A DNA stretch of 64,000 nucleotides, taken from assembly GCF_011089895.1 (NCBI RefSeq), contig NZ_JAANAT010000001.1, positions 1-64,000 on the forward strand, read 5' to 3'. Below, one piece after another: positions 25,440 through 35,204 of the stretch. Source of the stretch: Mucilaginibacter inviolabilis. Its GTDB lineage: Bacteria > Bacteroidota > Bacteroidia > Sphingobacteriales > Sphingobacteriaceae. The translations under genes were made by a program, and so were the position numbers. The stretch's first letter is position 1, and each line of letters begins with the position of its first letter. The notes beneath the pieces are model-generated. The model was given only the letters and a program-made list of their open reading frames with translations. It did no database searches and was not told the DNA's origin.

Positions 25440-28400
25440 ATGAAATTAGCTATTACCATATTCCTATTCACCATAGGCTGTTATTCGGCTGCTTATAGTC
25501 AGCGTATTGCGTTTGAAAATTTGACGGTGGATAATGGGCTGTCGCAAAATTCGGTGCTGGCCATAGTTCAGGATGGGCGGGGGTTCATGTGGTATGGCAC
25601 ACAGCACGGGCTCAATAAGTATAACACCCGGAGCTTTAAGATATATAAAAATGACCCGGTGGATAGATCGAGTCTTTCATCTGATTATATTACCTGCCTG
25701 CTGCTTGATGCGCACAAGGGGCTCTGGATAGGCACCCGTAACGGACTAAATAAATACAATCCCGAAACGGATAGCTTTGACCGGGTTTCGCTAGGGCCAT
25801 TATCCTCCGGGAAGGGTAATCAAATCATTAGTTCGGTGTATGAAGACCGTCAAAAAAATATTTGGGTATGGTCGTCAAACGGCTTACATCTATTACCGGG
25901 TGGTACATCGGGTAAATTCAGTTCTGTTGCCGTTCCAGATTCTGTTGCCGGTTTGTACGGAACTAATGTACATACCATATACCAGGATCATGAGGGCATT
26001 TACTGGATAGGTTCGTCGGCGGGGCTTACCAAAATGCAAAAGCAGGGTATCGGATACCGGTATCAAATGTACAGGCATAAGGAAGGTGTTTCCAATAGTT
26101 TGAGTGATAATTATGTGACTACCATCACCGAAGATCCACAACATAAATTATGGATAGGTACCCTGCATGGTGGTGTTAACCTTTATGATAAAGGTACAAA
26201 CACCTGTGCGCGGTTTTTAAGTAATAACGGTGCAAATGGCCCTGTAAATAATAATATCCGGATACTGCAAACATCCAGCTCTGGTAAAATATGGATTGGT
26301 ACCCAGGGAGGTTTAAGTATTCTTGATCCAGTAACCAAACAGTTTGCATCCTATAAGCACGATCCGGAGGATAAAAGCAGTTTGAGCCAGAATTCTATCT
26401 ACAGTGTGTTTATCGATAATACCAATACCGTATGGATCGGCACTTATTGGGGTGGGATCAATATGGTGTCGGGGCATAATGCCACGTTTTTAACTTTTCA
26501 AACAACACGGTACCATTCCAATATCAATAATAATGTAGTGAGCGCTGTATGGGAAGATAGTAAGCACAATTTGTGGATTGGAACCGAAGGAGGAGGGTTA
26601 AATTATTTTGACCGTAAGGCTGATGTGGTAACCACTTATCAAAATAAAGTGAGCGATCCCGCATCACTTGGATCTGATCTGGTTAAGGTGGTCTATATTG
26701 ATAAAGGCGGGAACGTTTGGGCAGGAACGCATGGCGGTGGCTTAAACCTGTTTAATCCTGGTACCCATAATTTCAGGAGATATCTTTATAAAGAAAATGA
26801 TCCGGTAACATTGGGCTCAGAAGTACTAGCCATTTTAGAAGATTCCCGGAATAATTTCTGGATTGGAACCCAAAATGGCCTGCTTGTTTTCCGTCGAAAT
26901 AATAACGTATTAGAAGCGGTGGACAACCCGGTTATTAATAAAATTGGCAAACGGTCTGTCAAAACCTTGCTGGAAGATAAAGAAAAGAATATATGGATAG
27001 CCACTGCTAATGGATTGTATTTGCTTGATCAGGCCCATAGTGGTTTAAGGCTGTTTACTATCCATGATGGTTTAAAATCAAACGATATCAACTGCATTTA
27101 TCAGGATACACAAGGGAAGATATGGGTTGGATCATATTATGGTGGCCTGGCCGGATACAATAGTGGCTGGCAGAGATTTACCACTTATTCGGAGAAAGAA
27201 GGCCTGGCTAACAATAACGTACAAAGTATATTAGAGGACGCAAACCATAACCTTTGGATGGGTACTGGCAATGGTTTATCAAAGTTTAATATCGCTTCCC
27301 AAACCTTTAAAAATTATAATAAAAGCGATGGGTTAGGTGGGAATACATTCAATATCAATTCCTGCTATAAAACCTTTGATGGCGAAATGCTCTTTGGAGG
27401 GTATAATGGCTTAAGCAGTTTTTATCCATCTAAAATAGAGGATAATAATATCGCTCCTCCCGTTGTCATTACCGCTCTGAAACTATTTAACCAACCTGTG
27501 GGGATCAATCAGCCGGATGGACTATTAAAAAAAGATATCAGCATAACACCCAAAATAACTTTTACACATTCGCAAAATGTGTTTACTGTTGATTTTGCTG
27601 TACTAAACTATATCAAATCTGAGAAGAACAAATATGCCTATAAACTCGAGGGCTTTGATAATGATTGGGTACATACCGATATCCCGTCGGCTCCTTATAC
27701 CAATCTTTCTTCAGGGAGTTATACGTTTTTGGCAAAGGGGGCTAACAATGATGGGGTATGGGGGCAGGCTGCTGTTTTGCATATACAGGTGTTACCTCCG
27801 TTTTGGGAAACTATTTGGGCCTATTGTTTATACGTGTTATTTGTAGGTGGTTTGGTGTTTTTGATAGCCCGCTTTTTTATACTCCGATCCTTGCTGCGAA
27901 GGGATAAGGAACTCACCCAGTTAAAGCTGAATTTCTTTACCAACATATCGCACGAGATCCGTACACACCTTTCTTTAATATTAGGGCCTTTGGAAAAATT
28001 GGTATTGTTTGGCAAGGGAGATTCCGAAAACACCAAACAATTGCAGATTGTAAAGAAAAATTCGGATAGCCTGCTTCAACTGGTAAACGAACTGATGGAT
28101 TTTCGCAAAGCCGAAAGCGGAAACTTAAAACTCCATGTATCAGAATATAACATGGTAAATATCCTGCAGGAAATACTGGCCTCGTTTGATGATAATTCTG
28201 TATCAGGCAATATCACTACAGATTTGATTTCTTCTTCTGATGATATCAGGATTTATTTTGACAAAGAACAGTTGGAAAAAGTGTTTTACAACTTAATTTA
28301 TAACGCGTTTAAGTTTACCAATTATGGCGGGCGCATTGGCGTTTTTATAGAAGAAAAGAAGGATGAAGTTACCGTAATTGTAAACGATAATGGCAAAGGG

Positions 28401-29531
28401 ATAGCACCAGAAAATCTGGATAATTTATTTGAGAACTATTTTCAGGAGAATGACCACGGAAAGCAAAACACGGGTTACGGTATAGGTTTGGCACTGGCTA
28501 AAAGCATAGTTGAATTACATGGGGGTACTATTACGGTAGAGAGTAAGATATCGCCGGAAGGTAACAATACAGTTTTTGCAGTTACTTTACGTAAAGGAGC
28601 AGATCATTTTAGCGCCGAAGATCTGATCCGTAAGCGTATAGAGGAATCTTCGGGATTAACTAAATCTTTACTAAGTCCCGATGTAGCAATAATTAGTTCT
28701 GTAATCACCGGTAAAACTACGGAAAATAAAAAATACCTTGTTTTGTTGGTAGAGGATAATCCAGACGTTCGTGCATTTATAAGTGGTTTTTTACAGGATC
28801 ATTACGAGGTGATAACAGGCGATAACGGATTAAAGGGATGGGAATTGGCAAAAGAACATATACCGGATATCATTATCAGTGATGTAATGATGCCCGAAAT
28901 GGATGGATTTACTTTGTGTAATAAACTGAAATTGGATGAAAGAACAAATCATATCCCGGTTATTCTTTTAACTGCCAGGGCTTCCGACTCAAGCCATGCC
29001 GAGGGACTAAAAATGGGAGCGGATGTTTATTTATCAAAGCCATTTAGTATCGAAATATTGTTGTTGCAGGTAAATAATGTTTTGACGGCCAGCGAAAGGA
29101 TACGGCAAAGCTTTAACCGCAAGCTTAAAGCCACTCAGGAAAGCGATGAGGTTAAGATTGTTTCCAATGCGGATAATCAGCAAAAAATAAAAAAGCTGGT
29201 TGATTCTATTGATAACGAGTTCTTGAGCAAAGTGATTAGAATAATAGAGGCGGATATTGATAATTTAGAATTTGGAGTGCCTGAATTGGCAAAGGCAGTG
29301 GCTATGAGTCAGCCGATATTGTATAAAAAGATGAATGCGCTTACAGGTATGTCTGTTAATGACTTTATTAAATCTATCAAGATGAATAATGCCACTATAC
29401 TTTTGCAAAGTAAACGATATACCATCAATGAAATAGCCTATATGGTTGGTTTCAGCGATCGTAAGTATTTTAGTAAAGAGTTTAAAAAACAATACGGGAA
29501 AACCCCAAGTGAGTTTATAGAAGAGGCCTAA
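25440..29531 (+). CDS. Hybrid two-component system regulator (HTCS)
   Basis: This 1363-residue single-protein sensor and transcription factor has a signal peptide, then about fourteen Reg_prop beta-propeller repeats in two blades sets (residues about 25-680; WIGTxxGGLNxYD units), a Y_Y_Y domain (about 700-790), and a transmembrane helix (about 797-820). The histidine kinase has phospho-acceptor His838 in FFTNISHEIRTHLSL, where the usual Pro after RT is His. The ATPase has NDNGKGI and GYGIGLALAKSIV. The receiver domain has Asp1148 in IISDVMMPEMDG. The C-terminal AraC domain is about 1255-1363 (INEIAYMVGFSDRKYFSKEFKKQYGKTPSEF). HTCS proteins sense glycan fragments in the periplasm and activate PUL genes. 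The preceding genes are likely targets. Confidence 0.96.
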   Translation: MKLAITIFLFTIGCYSAAYSQRIAFENLTVDNGLSQNSVLAIVQDGRGFMWYGTQHGLNKYNTRSFKIYKNDPVDRSSLSSDYITCLLLDAHKGLWIGTRNGLNKYNPETDSFDRVSLGPLSSGKGNQIISSVYEDRQKNIWVWSSNGLHLLPGGTSGKFSSVAVPDSVAGLYGTNVHTIYQDHEGIYWIGSSAGLTKMQKQGIGYRYQMYRHKEGVSNSLSDNYVTTITEDPQHKLWIGTLHGGVNLYDKGTNTCARFLSNNGANGPVNNNIRILQTSSSGKIWIGTQGGLSILDPVTKQFASYKHDPEDKSSLSQNSIYSVFIDNTNTVWIGTYWGGINMVSGHNATFLTFQTTRYHSNINNNVVSAVWEDSKHNLWIGTEGGGLNYFDRKADVVTTYQNKVSDPASLGSDLVKVVYIDKGGNVWAGTHGGGLNLFNPGTHNFRRYLYKENDPVTLGSEVLAILEDSRNNFWIGTQNGLLVFRRNNNVLEAVDNPVINKIGKRSVKTLLEDKEKNIWIATANGLYLLDQAHSGLRLFTIHDGLKSNDINCIYQDTQGKIWVGSYYGGLAGYNSGWQRFTTYSEKEGLANNNVQSILEDANHNLWMGTGNGLSKFNIASQTFKNYNKSDGLGGNTFNINSCYKTFDGEMLFGGYNGLSSFYPSKIEDNNIAPPVVITALKLFNQPVGINQPDGLLKKDISITPKITFTHSQNVFTVDFAVLNYIKSEKNKYAYKLEGFDNDWVHTDIPSAPYTNLSSGSYTFLAKGANNDGVWGQAAVLHIQVLPPFWETIWAYCLYVLFVGGLVFLIARFFILRSLLRRDKELTQLKLNFFTNISHEIRTHLSLILGPLEKLVLFGKGDSENTKQLQIVKKNSDSLLQLVNELMDFRKAESGNLKLHVSEYNMVNILQEILASFDDNSVSGNITTDLISSSDDIRIYFDKEQLEKVFYNLIYNAFKFTNYGGRIGVFIEEKKDEVTVIVNDNGKGIAPENLDNLFENYFQENDHGKQNTGYGIGLALAKSIVELHGGTITVESKISPEGNNTVFAVTLRKGADHFSAEDLIRKRIEESSGLTKSLLSPDVAIISSVITGKTTENKKYLVLLVEDNPDVRAFISGFLQDHYEVITGDNGLKGWELAKEHIPDIIISDVMMPEMDGFTLCNKLKLDERTNHIPVILLTARASDSSHAEGLKMGADVYLSKPFSIEILLLQVNNVLTASERIRQSFNRKLKATQESDEVKIVSNADNQQKIKKLVDSIDNEFLSKVIRIIEADIDNLEFGVPELAKAVAMSQPILYKKMNALTGMSVNDFIKSIKMNNATILLQSKRYTINEIAYMVGFSDRKYFSKEFKKQYGKTPSEFIEEA

Positions 29532-29538
29532 ATAACAA

Positions 29539-29570
29539 AATGCCCCGGGAAATAAATCCAGGGCATTCTG
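29539..29570. terminator. Bidirectional terminator after HTCS gene
   Basis: AATGCCC and GGGCATT with inner GG/CC pairs form a stem of about 9 bp around AAATAAAT. It lies between the regulator and the DUF1508 gene, which converge. Confidence 0.6.
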
Positions 29571-29608
29571 CTGTTTGAATATCGATTAGTATTTAAACAA
29601 TAAGCTAC

Positions 29609-29935
29609 TTATTCAGCAACCGTAGGGGCTTCGGGCGCATTTTTTTTAACAGATTCAATACCATTATCACGGCTGGCCACGCTTTCGTACATTTGGCTCT
29701 TACCGATCACTTGTCCGTTAGATGCTTTCAAATTAAAATAGAACTTTCCATTTTTGGAGTCTGCTCTTTCAAAATGCTTATCATCAGGAGCATTCTTCTT
29801 TACAGATTCGATACCATTATGCATAGCTGCAGTTGTTGTATACCCTTCGCTTGAAAGAATAACCTGACCATTAGTAGCTAAAAGGTTAAAATAATGCTGA
29901 CCGTCTTTACCGATTTTAGTTGCAAATTTTCCCAT
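29609..29935 (-). CDS. DUF1508 (YegP-like) tandem-domain protein
   Basis: This 108-residue protein contains two copies of the DUF1508/UPF0339 unit. The first is GQHYFNLLATNGQVILSSEGY with NGIESVKKNAP, the second is GKFYFNLKASNGQVIGKSQMY with NGIESVKKNAP. Each unit is about 48 residues and folds as a small beta-sheet with one helix. YegP proteins are widespread but of unknown function; structural work gave a dimer without a clear active site. An inverted repeat lies just upstream at 29952. It is not obviously linked to the sugar genes. Confidence 0.88.
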   Translation of the reverse strand: MGKFATKIGKDGQHYFNLLATNGQVILSSEGYTTTAAMHNGIESVKKNAPDDKHFERADSKNGKFYFNLKASNGQVIGKSQMYESVASRDNGIESVKKNAPEAPTVAE

Positions 29936-30258
29936 GGTTTTAGATTTTTTGATTTATACGAATATACAATTTTTCGTATAAATGAAATAGTTTACATAAA
30001 GGGTAAAACTAATATTGTAATAAAAATAAGTTAATTATATTGGCTGTTGATGTCTATTTAGCTAACGTCTGCTAATATAATTTGACTATGGTTTACAGGT
30101 AATTGAAATTTAATATTAAGATGATATGATGATTTTATTAAGATGGCAATTGGAGTTTTGATTTTTGAAATAATAAGTAGGAACAGCTAATTCTTCATTT
30201 ATTTTTTTTAAATTTAAATAATCAATTATAAACAGTATCGAACTAAAATCTATTAATT
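29936..30258. promoter_or_regulatory. Divergent intergenic region with an inverted repeat
   Basis: ATTTATACG (29952-29960) and CGTATAAAT (29975-29983) are perfect inverted 9-mers separated by 14 nt, 17 nt upstream of the DUF1508 start. This could be an operator for that gene. The remainder up to 30258 is AT-rich with no gene or clear promoter box. Confidence 0.4.
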
Positions 30259-30465
30259 ATGCAAGAACTCATTCAGGAAGTATCAGAAAAAACCGGAATT
30301 TCGGTAGACCAGGCAAAGGGGGCTATCGAAACCGTAATATCCCATCTAAAAGATAAATTGCCTATGGGGTTAGGGGATAAAATTGAATCATTTGTTCAGG
30401 GAGGTTCTTCATCAGTTGAAGATATTTTTGGCGGGTTGAAAGATAAACTTAGTGGTTTGTTTTAA
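30259..30465 (+). CDS. Small helical protein of unknown function
   Basis: This 68-residue acidic soluble protein has no signal peptide. The first half (LIQEVSEKTGISVDQAKGAI with VISHLKDKLP) is a helix pair resembling the start of DUF2267- or DUF2780-like proteins. The second half is a GGSSS-linked short helix ending in GGLKDKLSGLF. I cannot assign a function. The next gene starts 83 nt downstream in the same direction, and both may be stress-related, but that is a guess. Confidence 0.65.
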   Translation: MQELIQEVSEKTGISVDQAKGAIETVISHLKDKLPMGLGDKIESFVQGGSSSVEDIFGGLKDKLSGLF

Positions 30466-30547
30466 ACCAATGATGCCTTGTCAAGTCAAATTCATCAAAT
30501 TTTTAAACCAATTTTATATTAGTTTGTCACACCCAAAATTATTCAAC

Positions 30548-31108
30548 ATGAAAAAATTACTTGTTTTATTATTATCCTGCTCAGTACTATTGGTAAGTTC
30601 CAATACATTTGCCCAATCAACTACTGACGCTGTAAAAAAAGTTAAAAAGAAAGCTGCAGATAAGACCGAACAGGCAGCCGATAAAGCAAAAGATGCTAAG
30701 ACAAAAGCCGATGCTAAAGCTGATAAAGCCGCTGCCAAAGCAAAAGATGCTAAAGCAAGTGCTGATGCCAAAGCCGATAAAGCCGCTGCTAAAGTAAAAG
30801 ATACCAAGGCTAAAGCTGAGGACAAAGCAGACAAAACCGTTGCAACAGCAAAAGATGCTAAAGCCAAAGCTGATGATAAAGCTGCTACTGCTGCTACTAA
30901 AGCAAAGGATGCCAAGGATGATGCAACTACAGCTGTAGCTGCTAAAAAAACAAGAGCAACAAAAGCCGTTACAGAGGCCGCAAATAAATCTGAAGATAAA
31001 GCCATCGGTAAAGATGATAAAGGCAGAACTATTTACTTAGGTCCAAGAGGAGGTAAGTATACTTTGTCTCCAAGTGGTAACAAACAGTATATCAAAAAAA
31101 CACAATAA
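30548..31108 (+). CDS. Exported Lys/Ala-rich coiled protein with PBCV basic adaptor domain
   Basis: This protein is read as 186 residues from the ATG at 30548, which opens a signal peptide (MKKLLVLLLSCSVLLVSSN, cleavage near TFAQ). Residues about 28-150 are almost only Ala, Lys, Asp and Thr in repeats such as KAKDAKTKADAKADKAAA, LEA-like and probably helical or disordered. The C-terminal 30 residues, RTIYLGPRGGKYTLSPSGNK, match the PBCV-specific basic adaptor domain known from chlorovirus proteins and a few bacterial ones. Repeated Ala/Lys codons also create a long antisense frame, which is not a gene. A stress-protective or envelope-binding role is possible. A terminator follows. Confidence 0.82.
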   Translation: MKKLLVLLLSCSVLLVSSNTFAQSTTDAVKKVKKKAADKTEQAADKAKDAKTKADAKADKAAAKAKDAKASADAKADKAAAKVKDTKAKAEDKADKTVATAKDAKAKADDKAATAATKAKDAKDDATTAVAAKKTRATKAVTEAANKSEDKAIGKDDKGRTIYLGPRGGKYTLSPSGNKQYIKKTQ

Positions 31109-31137
31109 TCTTTCTCTGATAGAAAGATCATTATTTG

Positions 31138-31174
31138 AAGCCCTGTAAGTCATTCAACTTACAGGGCTTTTTTT
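31138..31174 (+). terminator. Terminator after the LEA-like gene
   Basis: AAGCCCTGTAAGT and ACTTACAGGGCTT form a perfect 13-bp stem with a CATTCA loop, followed by TTTTTTA. Confidence 0.9.
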
Positions 31175-31323
31175 ATGTAACATCATACACAGTTTTTATA
31201 AATACTTAATGTGATTTTTATATAGGAAGTTTATTTTAGCTAAACAATTGAATCGCTGATTTTATCTTTTTAGATAATAAACGGCTATAATATAAAATCA
31301 TTTGTTAAGTTAGACTGAACAGT

Positions 31324-32277
31324 ATGAAAAGAAGAAGCTTTTTGATCAGATCAATTATAGGAAGCATTGGTGTAGCAGTGGCTGATACCTTATCAGTAAA
31401 TGCAAACAGCATTGAAAGCCGAAGAATGGAGAAAAATGGAAAAGTGCTGTTTAGGATGGGGATATGTACAGATCTTCACCAAGACCTTATTAATGATGGC
31501 CCTTCGCGGGTGCAGTCATTCATTACTGAAATGAACAGGCTTAAGCCCGATTTTATCATACAAATGGGTGATTTCTGTGTTCCTAAACCAGCCAATCAGC
31601 CTATCATGGATATTTGGAATCAGTTTAAAGGCCCCAAATATCATGTTATAGGTAATCATGATACCGATGGAGGCTTTACCCACGATCAAGTTATTGAGTT
31701 TTGGAATGCAAAAGGGAAGTATTATTCGTTCGATTATAACAATTATCATTTTGTGGTATTAAACGGTAACGAAAGGGCACCTGAAAATAAGTTGAAAGGA
31801 TACCCCAATTCTATTTTAAAAGAGCAGCGTAACTGGCTTAAACAGGATCTGGATAGTACTAATTTACCTGTCATTGTATTTTGCCACCAAGGTATTGATA
31901 ACGATCTTGATGGTTTAAAAGAAGGCAATCAAATACGCATATTATTTGAACGGGCAAACAAAAAAGCAGGCTTTCAGAAGGTGCAACTGGTTCTGAGCGG
32001 GCATCATCATGAAGATTATCTTAATGTTTATAACAATATAAACTACCTGCAAATCAATAGCATATCCTACCAGTTTGCTCATTTAAAGGATGGTTATGAT
32101 TTTGCATCCACAATTGATCCTATCTGGGCGTTTATAACTGTTTATGATAACGGGATTATCGACGTAAAAGGCAAAAAATCTTCCTATAAAAACGAAAAAG
32201 AAACCGGAGAATACGATGGTTACCCTACGGTTCCGTTCATCTCTGATAGAGAAATAAAAGTGGAGGTAAAGAAATAG
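31324..32277 (+). CDS. Exported calcineurin-like metallophosphoesterase
   Basis: This 317-residue protein has an N-terminal KRRSFLIRS segment followed by a hydrophobic stretch, resembling a Tat signal. The metallophosphoesterase motifs are all present in order: D-x-H in CTDLHQD, GD in QMGDF, GNHD, H in VFCHQG, and GHHHED. It should hydrolyse a phosphoester in the periplasm, using two metal ions. The substrate is unknown. The next gene, 304 nt downstream, is an outer-membrane barrel with a kinase-like domain. As I recall, related Bacteroidota genomes encode a metallophosphoesterase fused to a similar barrel, so the pair may cooperate. Confidence 0.85.
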   Translation: MKRRSFLIRSIIGSIGVAVADTLSVNANSIESRRMEKNGKVLFRMGICTDLHQDLINDGPSRVQSFITEMNRLKPDFIIQMGDFCVPKPANQPIMDIWNQFKGPKYHVIGNHDTDGGFTHDQVIEFWNAKGKYYSFDYNNYHFVVLNGNERAPENKLKGYPNSILKEQRNWLKQDLDSTNLPVIVFCHQGIDNDLDGLKEGNQIRILFERANKKAGFQKVQLVLSGHHHEDYLNVYNNINYLQINSISYQFAHLKDGYDFASTIDPIWAFITVYDNGIIDVKGKKSSYKNEKETGEYDGYPTVPFISDREIKVEVKK

Positions 32278-32581
32278 GAATATTATAGAAATGCCCTCCG
32301 CCAACTTTCTATCTTTTGACGCCAGTCTGCACTTGTTCCTGAAATCGTTATCGGTTAACGGTGATTGTTAGTTTTTTGAGCAAAATAAGAGTTACTTACC
32401 CATGAAATCTCTAGCATATTTTTGGCTTTTGATCAGTGTCGCTTTTCCTGTTTGTAATTTTTAATTAAGGTTAATTTAAGCTAAATTCGTGTTAGATATT
32501 ATTCATAAATATGCCTTCCCCGATATGTTTATGTAGCAATAATTTATTTTCTTTAAATTATATTCGGTACAAAATTAACCT
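32278..32581 (+). other. 304-nt intergenic region
   Basis: This AT-rich stretch lies between the metallophosphoesterase and barrel genes. No ORF, strong hairpin or TAnnTTTG box was found. It is long enough that the two genes may have separate promoters. Confidence 0.4.
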
Positions 32582-35158
32582 ATGATAAAAAAGATACCTT
32601 CTCTACTTGTTTGTTTGGCATTTGTGATACCCTTACGGGCTCAGGAAATAGCGCCATCTGCCTGGCAAAAATTTCCGGATAGCACAATTGTTAAAATTCA
32701 TCCTTCTTATAATGATGTTACAGGTATACACCGCTGGTTGTTTGGAACAAACTTCCGTAAAGAGTGGGCCATAGCCGTTAAATTGCCGGTGATCAGATTG
32801 TCGCAAGTTAATGGGGGCTTAACAACTTTAAAACAAGGCGGTGGTATGCAATCCAAATCATTGCGACTGGAAGATAAAACCGGGAGAGAGTGGGTACTAA
32901 GAAGCGTTGAAAAAGTGCCTGATAAGCTACTGCCTGAAGGTTTGCAGGGTACATTTGCTATTGATTGGGTTAGTGATGAATTTAGCGCACAGCACCCGTA
33001 TTCCGCTTTGATCGTTCCTCCATTGGCTGTAGCTGCCAGGGTACCTCATGCCAACCCGGTTATTGGTGTGGTTGCAGATGACCCGGCTCTGGGGCAGTAT
33101 AGCAAGATATTCACCAATACCGTATGTTTATTGGAAGAGCGGGAACCCATTGGCGAATCTGACAACACCTTTAAAATGCAACGTGAGCTAACTAAAAGTT
33201 ATGCTAACCGGGTTGATGGTGAGGCGTTTTTGCGGGCACGTATGCTCGACCTGTTAATAGGCGATTGGGACAGGCACGAAGATCAATGGCGCTGGGCAGT
33301 AACCAAAGAAGATAAAGCAAGGCATTATGTGGCTGTACCACGCGATCGCGATCAGGTTTTTCATGTTAACCAGGGGCTGTTTCCATCCATAGCTGCATTA
33401 CCCTGGATTGATCCTTTATTGGGAAATTTTGAAGGTGATCTTTCGAGTGTGAAATATTCTTTGTTCAAAACCAGGTTCATGAAACAATTTCCGGATGCGC
33501 AGGTAAGCTATGATGAGTGGATGCGGATTGTTAATGACTTTGTTAAGGCCGAAACAGACCAGGTTTTAGAAGCCGGGTTAAAAAGGTTACCTAAAGAAAC
33601 GTATGATTTCAGGCATCAGGAACTATTATCCATACTAAAAAAACGCAGGGATAATATGCCAGCAGCCATGGCCGGGTATTATCGTTTTATAAACAGGATA
33701 GTTGATTTACATACCACAGATAAAGATGAGCAGATTACCGTGAGTGATGCACCTAATAAAGGAATGCGGGTAACGGTAGAAGGCCTGAATAAAAAAGGAG
33801 AGACCAAGAATACAGTATGGGATATGACCTATCAGCCAGATATAACCCAAGAGCTAAGGTTATACACCGGCGCAGGTAATGATCATATTGTGATCAATAA
33901 TGCGTCGTCACCCATTAAATTACGAATTATTGATAGTGTTGATGATAAAACTTTCGATGTAAAACAATCCAACAGCAGTGTAAAAATTTATGGGCCGAAG
34001 GATAGTACCAGCTTCACGGGTAATGTAAACCGGCTGAGTAAGCACTTATCAACAGATACCCTAAACAGCCGGTTTGTACCAGCTAATCTTTATAATGTTT
34101 GGATGCCTTTGGCAACAGCAGCTATTAATGCCGATGATGGTTTTCTGTTAGGGCTAGGTTTTAAATATAAAGGCGTGGATGGTTTTAGAAAGTTACCATA
34201 CTCCACTATACAACAAGTAATGATTACTCATTCGTTTGCTACAGATGCATTCAGAATAAAATATAACGGTGAATGGATCCAGGCTATAGGTAAAGCTGAT
34301 TTTACGATGCAGGCTTATGTCCAGGCACCAGATAATACCATGAACTTTTTTGGCCGTGGTAATGATACCAAGCTTACCAAATTTCCGGGATATCGCCGCT
34401 TTTATCGTGCCCGCTTTAATACTTATCAGCTTGACCCAGCATTGCGCTGGCATACGGGTAAAGGAAGCACATTTAGTGCAGGCCCGTCGTTACAATTTTA
34501 CCACATGAACCTTGCGGATAATGTTGGAAAGTTTATCAGTCTGCCAACTACCCATATCAATTCTTATGATAGTGCTACTTTAAATAAAGATAAAGCGCAT
34601 GTCGGACTGATTTTAAATTATATCAGCAATCGACGGAATAATAACATATTGCCATCGGGTGGTTTTTATTTTAATGTGTTGGTTCAGGGTTATACCGGGC
34701 TTAACAGCTATTCTAAGTCATTTATGCAGATCAAGCCTGAGTTTACTTATTATCAAAAGCTAAATTCGGCGGGTACTATTGTACTGTCTGATCGTGTTGG
34801 TGGCGGCGTAACTGTTGGTGATCCCGCGTTTTACCAGTCTTTATTTCTGGGGGGACAAGGGAATTTATTGGGTTTTCTTCAAAATCGGTTTGCCGGGCAA
34901 CAAATGGTGTTTAACAACCTTCAGGGCCGGGTAAAACTAGCCAAGATAGCCAGTTATATATTACCTGGAGAGCTGGGATTAACCGGGTTTTATGATACTG
35001 GCAGAGTCTGGATAAAAGATGAACACTCAGATACCTGGCACCAGGGCGTGGGTGGTGGTTTATATTTTTCACCAGCCGGATTAACCATTGTACAACTGCT
35101 TGCCGGACATTCTAATGAAGGATGGTACCCTTATATCTCTTTAAATTTTAGAATATAA
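32582..35158 (+). CDS. BamA/TamA-type outer-membrane barrel fused to a kinase-like domain
   Basis: This 858-residue protein has a signal peptide (SLLVCLAFVIPLRAQ). Residues about 60-390 form a domain with LDLLIGDWDRHEDQWRW (Asp230, His232) and VAVPRDRDQVF (Asp255, Asp257). These resemble the catalytic and metal-binding loops of Fam20C/CotH/HipA-type kinases, where G-D/N-x-D-R-H is followed by an Asp loop. Residues about 510-858 form an Omp85-type C-terminal barrel, ending in WYPYISLNFRI with an aromatic/hydrophobic C terminus and a GGQGNLLGF segment near the conserved fold. Periplasmic ATP is not expected, so the domain may bind or modify something else. A 304-nt gap separates it from the metallophosphoesterase gene. 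Confidence 0.82.
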   Translation: MIKKIPSLLVCLAFVIPLRAQEIAPSAWQKFPDSTIVKIHPSYNDVTGIHRWLFGTNFRKEWAIAVKLPVIRLSQVNGGLTTLKQGGGMQSKSLRLEDKTGREWVLRSVEKVPDKLLPEGLQGTFAIDWVSDEFSAQHPYSALIVPPLAVAARVPHANPVIGVVADDPALGQYSKIFTNTVCLLEEREPIGESDNTFKMQRELTKSYANRVDGEAFLRARMLDLLIGDWDRHEDQWRWAVTKEDKARHYVAVPRDRDQVFHVNQGLFPSIAALPWIDPLLGNFEGDLSSVKYSLFKTRFMKQFPDAQVSYDEWMRIVNDFVKAETDQVLEAGLKRLPKETYDFRHQELLSILKKRRDNMPAAMAGYYRFINRIVDLHTTDKDEQITVSDAPNKGMRVTVEGLNKKGETKNTVWDMTYQPDITQELRLYTGAGNDHIVINNASSPIKLRIIDSVDDKTFDVKQSNSSVKIYGPKDSTSFTGNVNRLSKHLSTDTLNSRFVPANLYNVWMPLATAAINADDGFLLGLGFKYKGVDGFRKLPYSTIQQVMITHSFATDAFRIKYNGEWIQAIGKADFTMQAYVQAPDNTMNFFGRGNDTKLTKFPGYRRFYRARFNTYQLDPALRWHTGKGSTFSAGPSLQFYHMNLADNVGKFISLPTTHINSYDSATLNKDKAHVGLILNYISNRRNNNILPSGGFYFNVLVQGYTGLNSYSKSFMQIKPEFTYYQKLNSAGTIVLSDRVGGGVTVGDPAFYQSLFLGGQGNLLGFLQNRFAGQQMVFNNLQGRVKLAKIASYILPGELGLTGFYDTGRVWIKDEHSDTWHQGVGGGLYFSPAGLTIVQLLAGHSNEGWYPYISLNFRI

Positions 35159-35204
35159 TTTAACCGGAATTTAAGCACCATTCCTAAACAAGCCATTTTG
35201 TTAT

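Noticed and set aside
30452..30547. N-terminal extension of the LEA-like protein
   Set aside because: It would bury the signal peptide behind 32 residues; the ATG at 30548 fits.
30514..31005. 163-codon antisense frame over the LEA-like gene
   Set aside because: It is the Ala/Ser/Leu shadow of Lys/Ala/Asp codon repeats on the other strand; the sense frame has a signal peptide, known C-terminal module and terminator.
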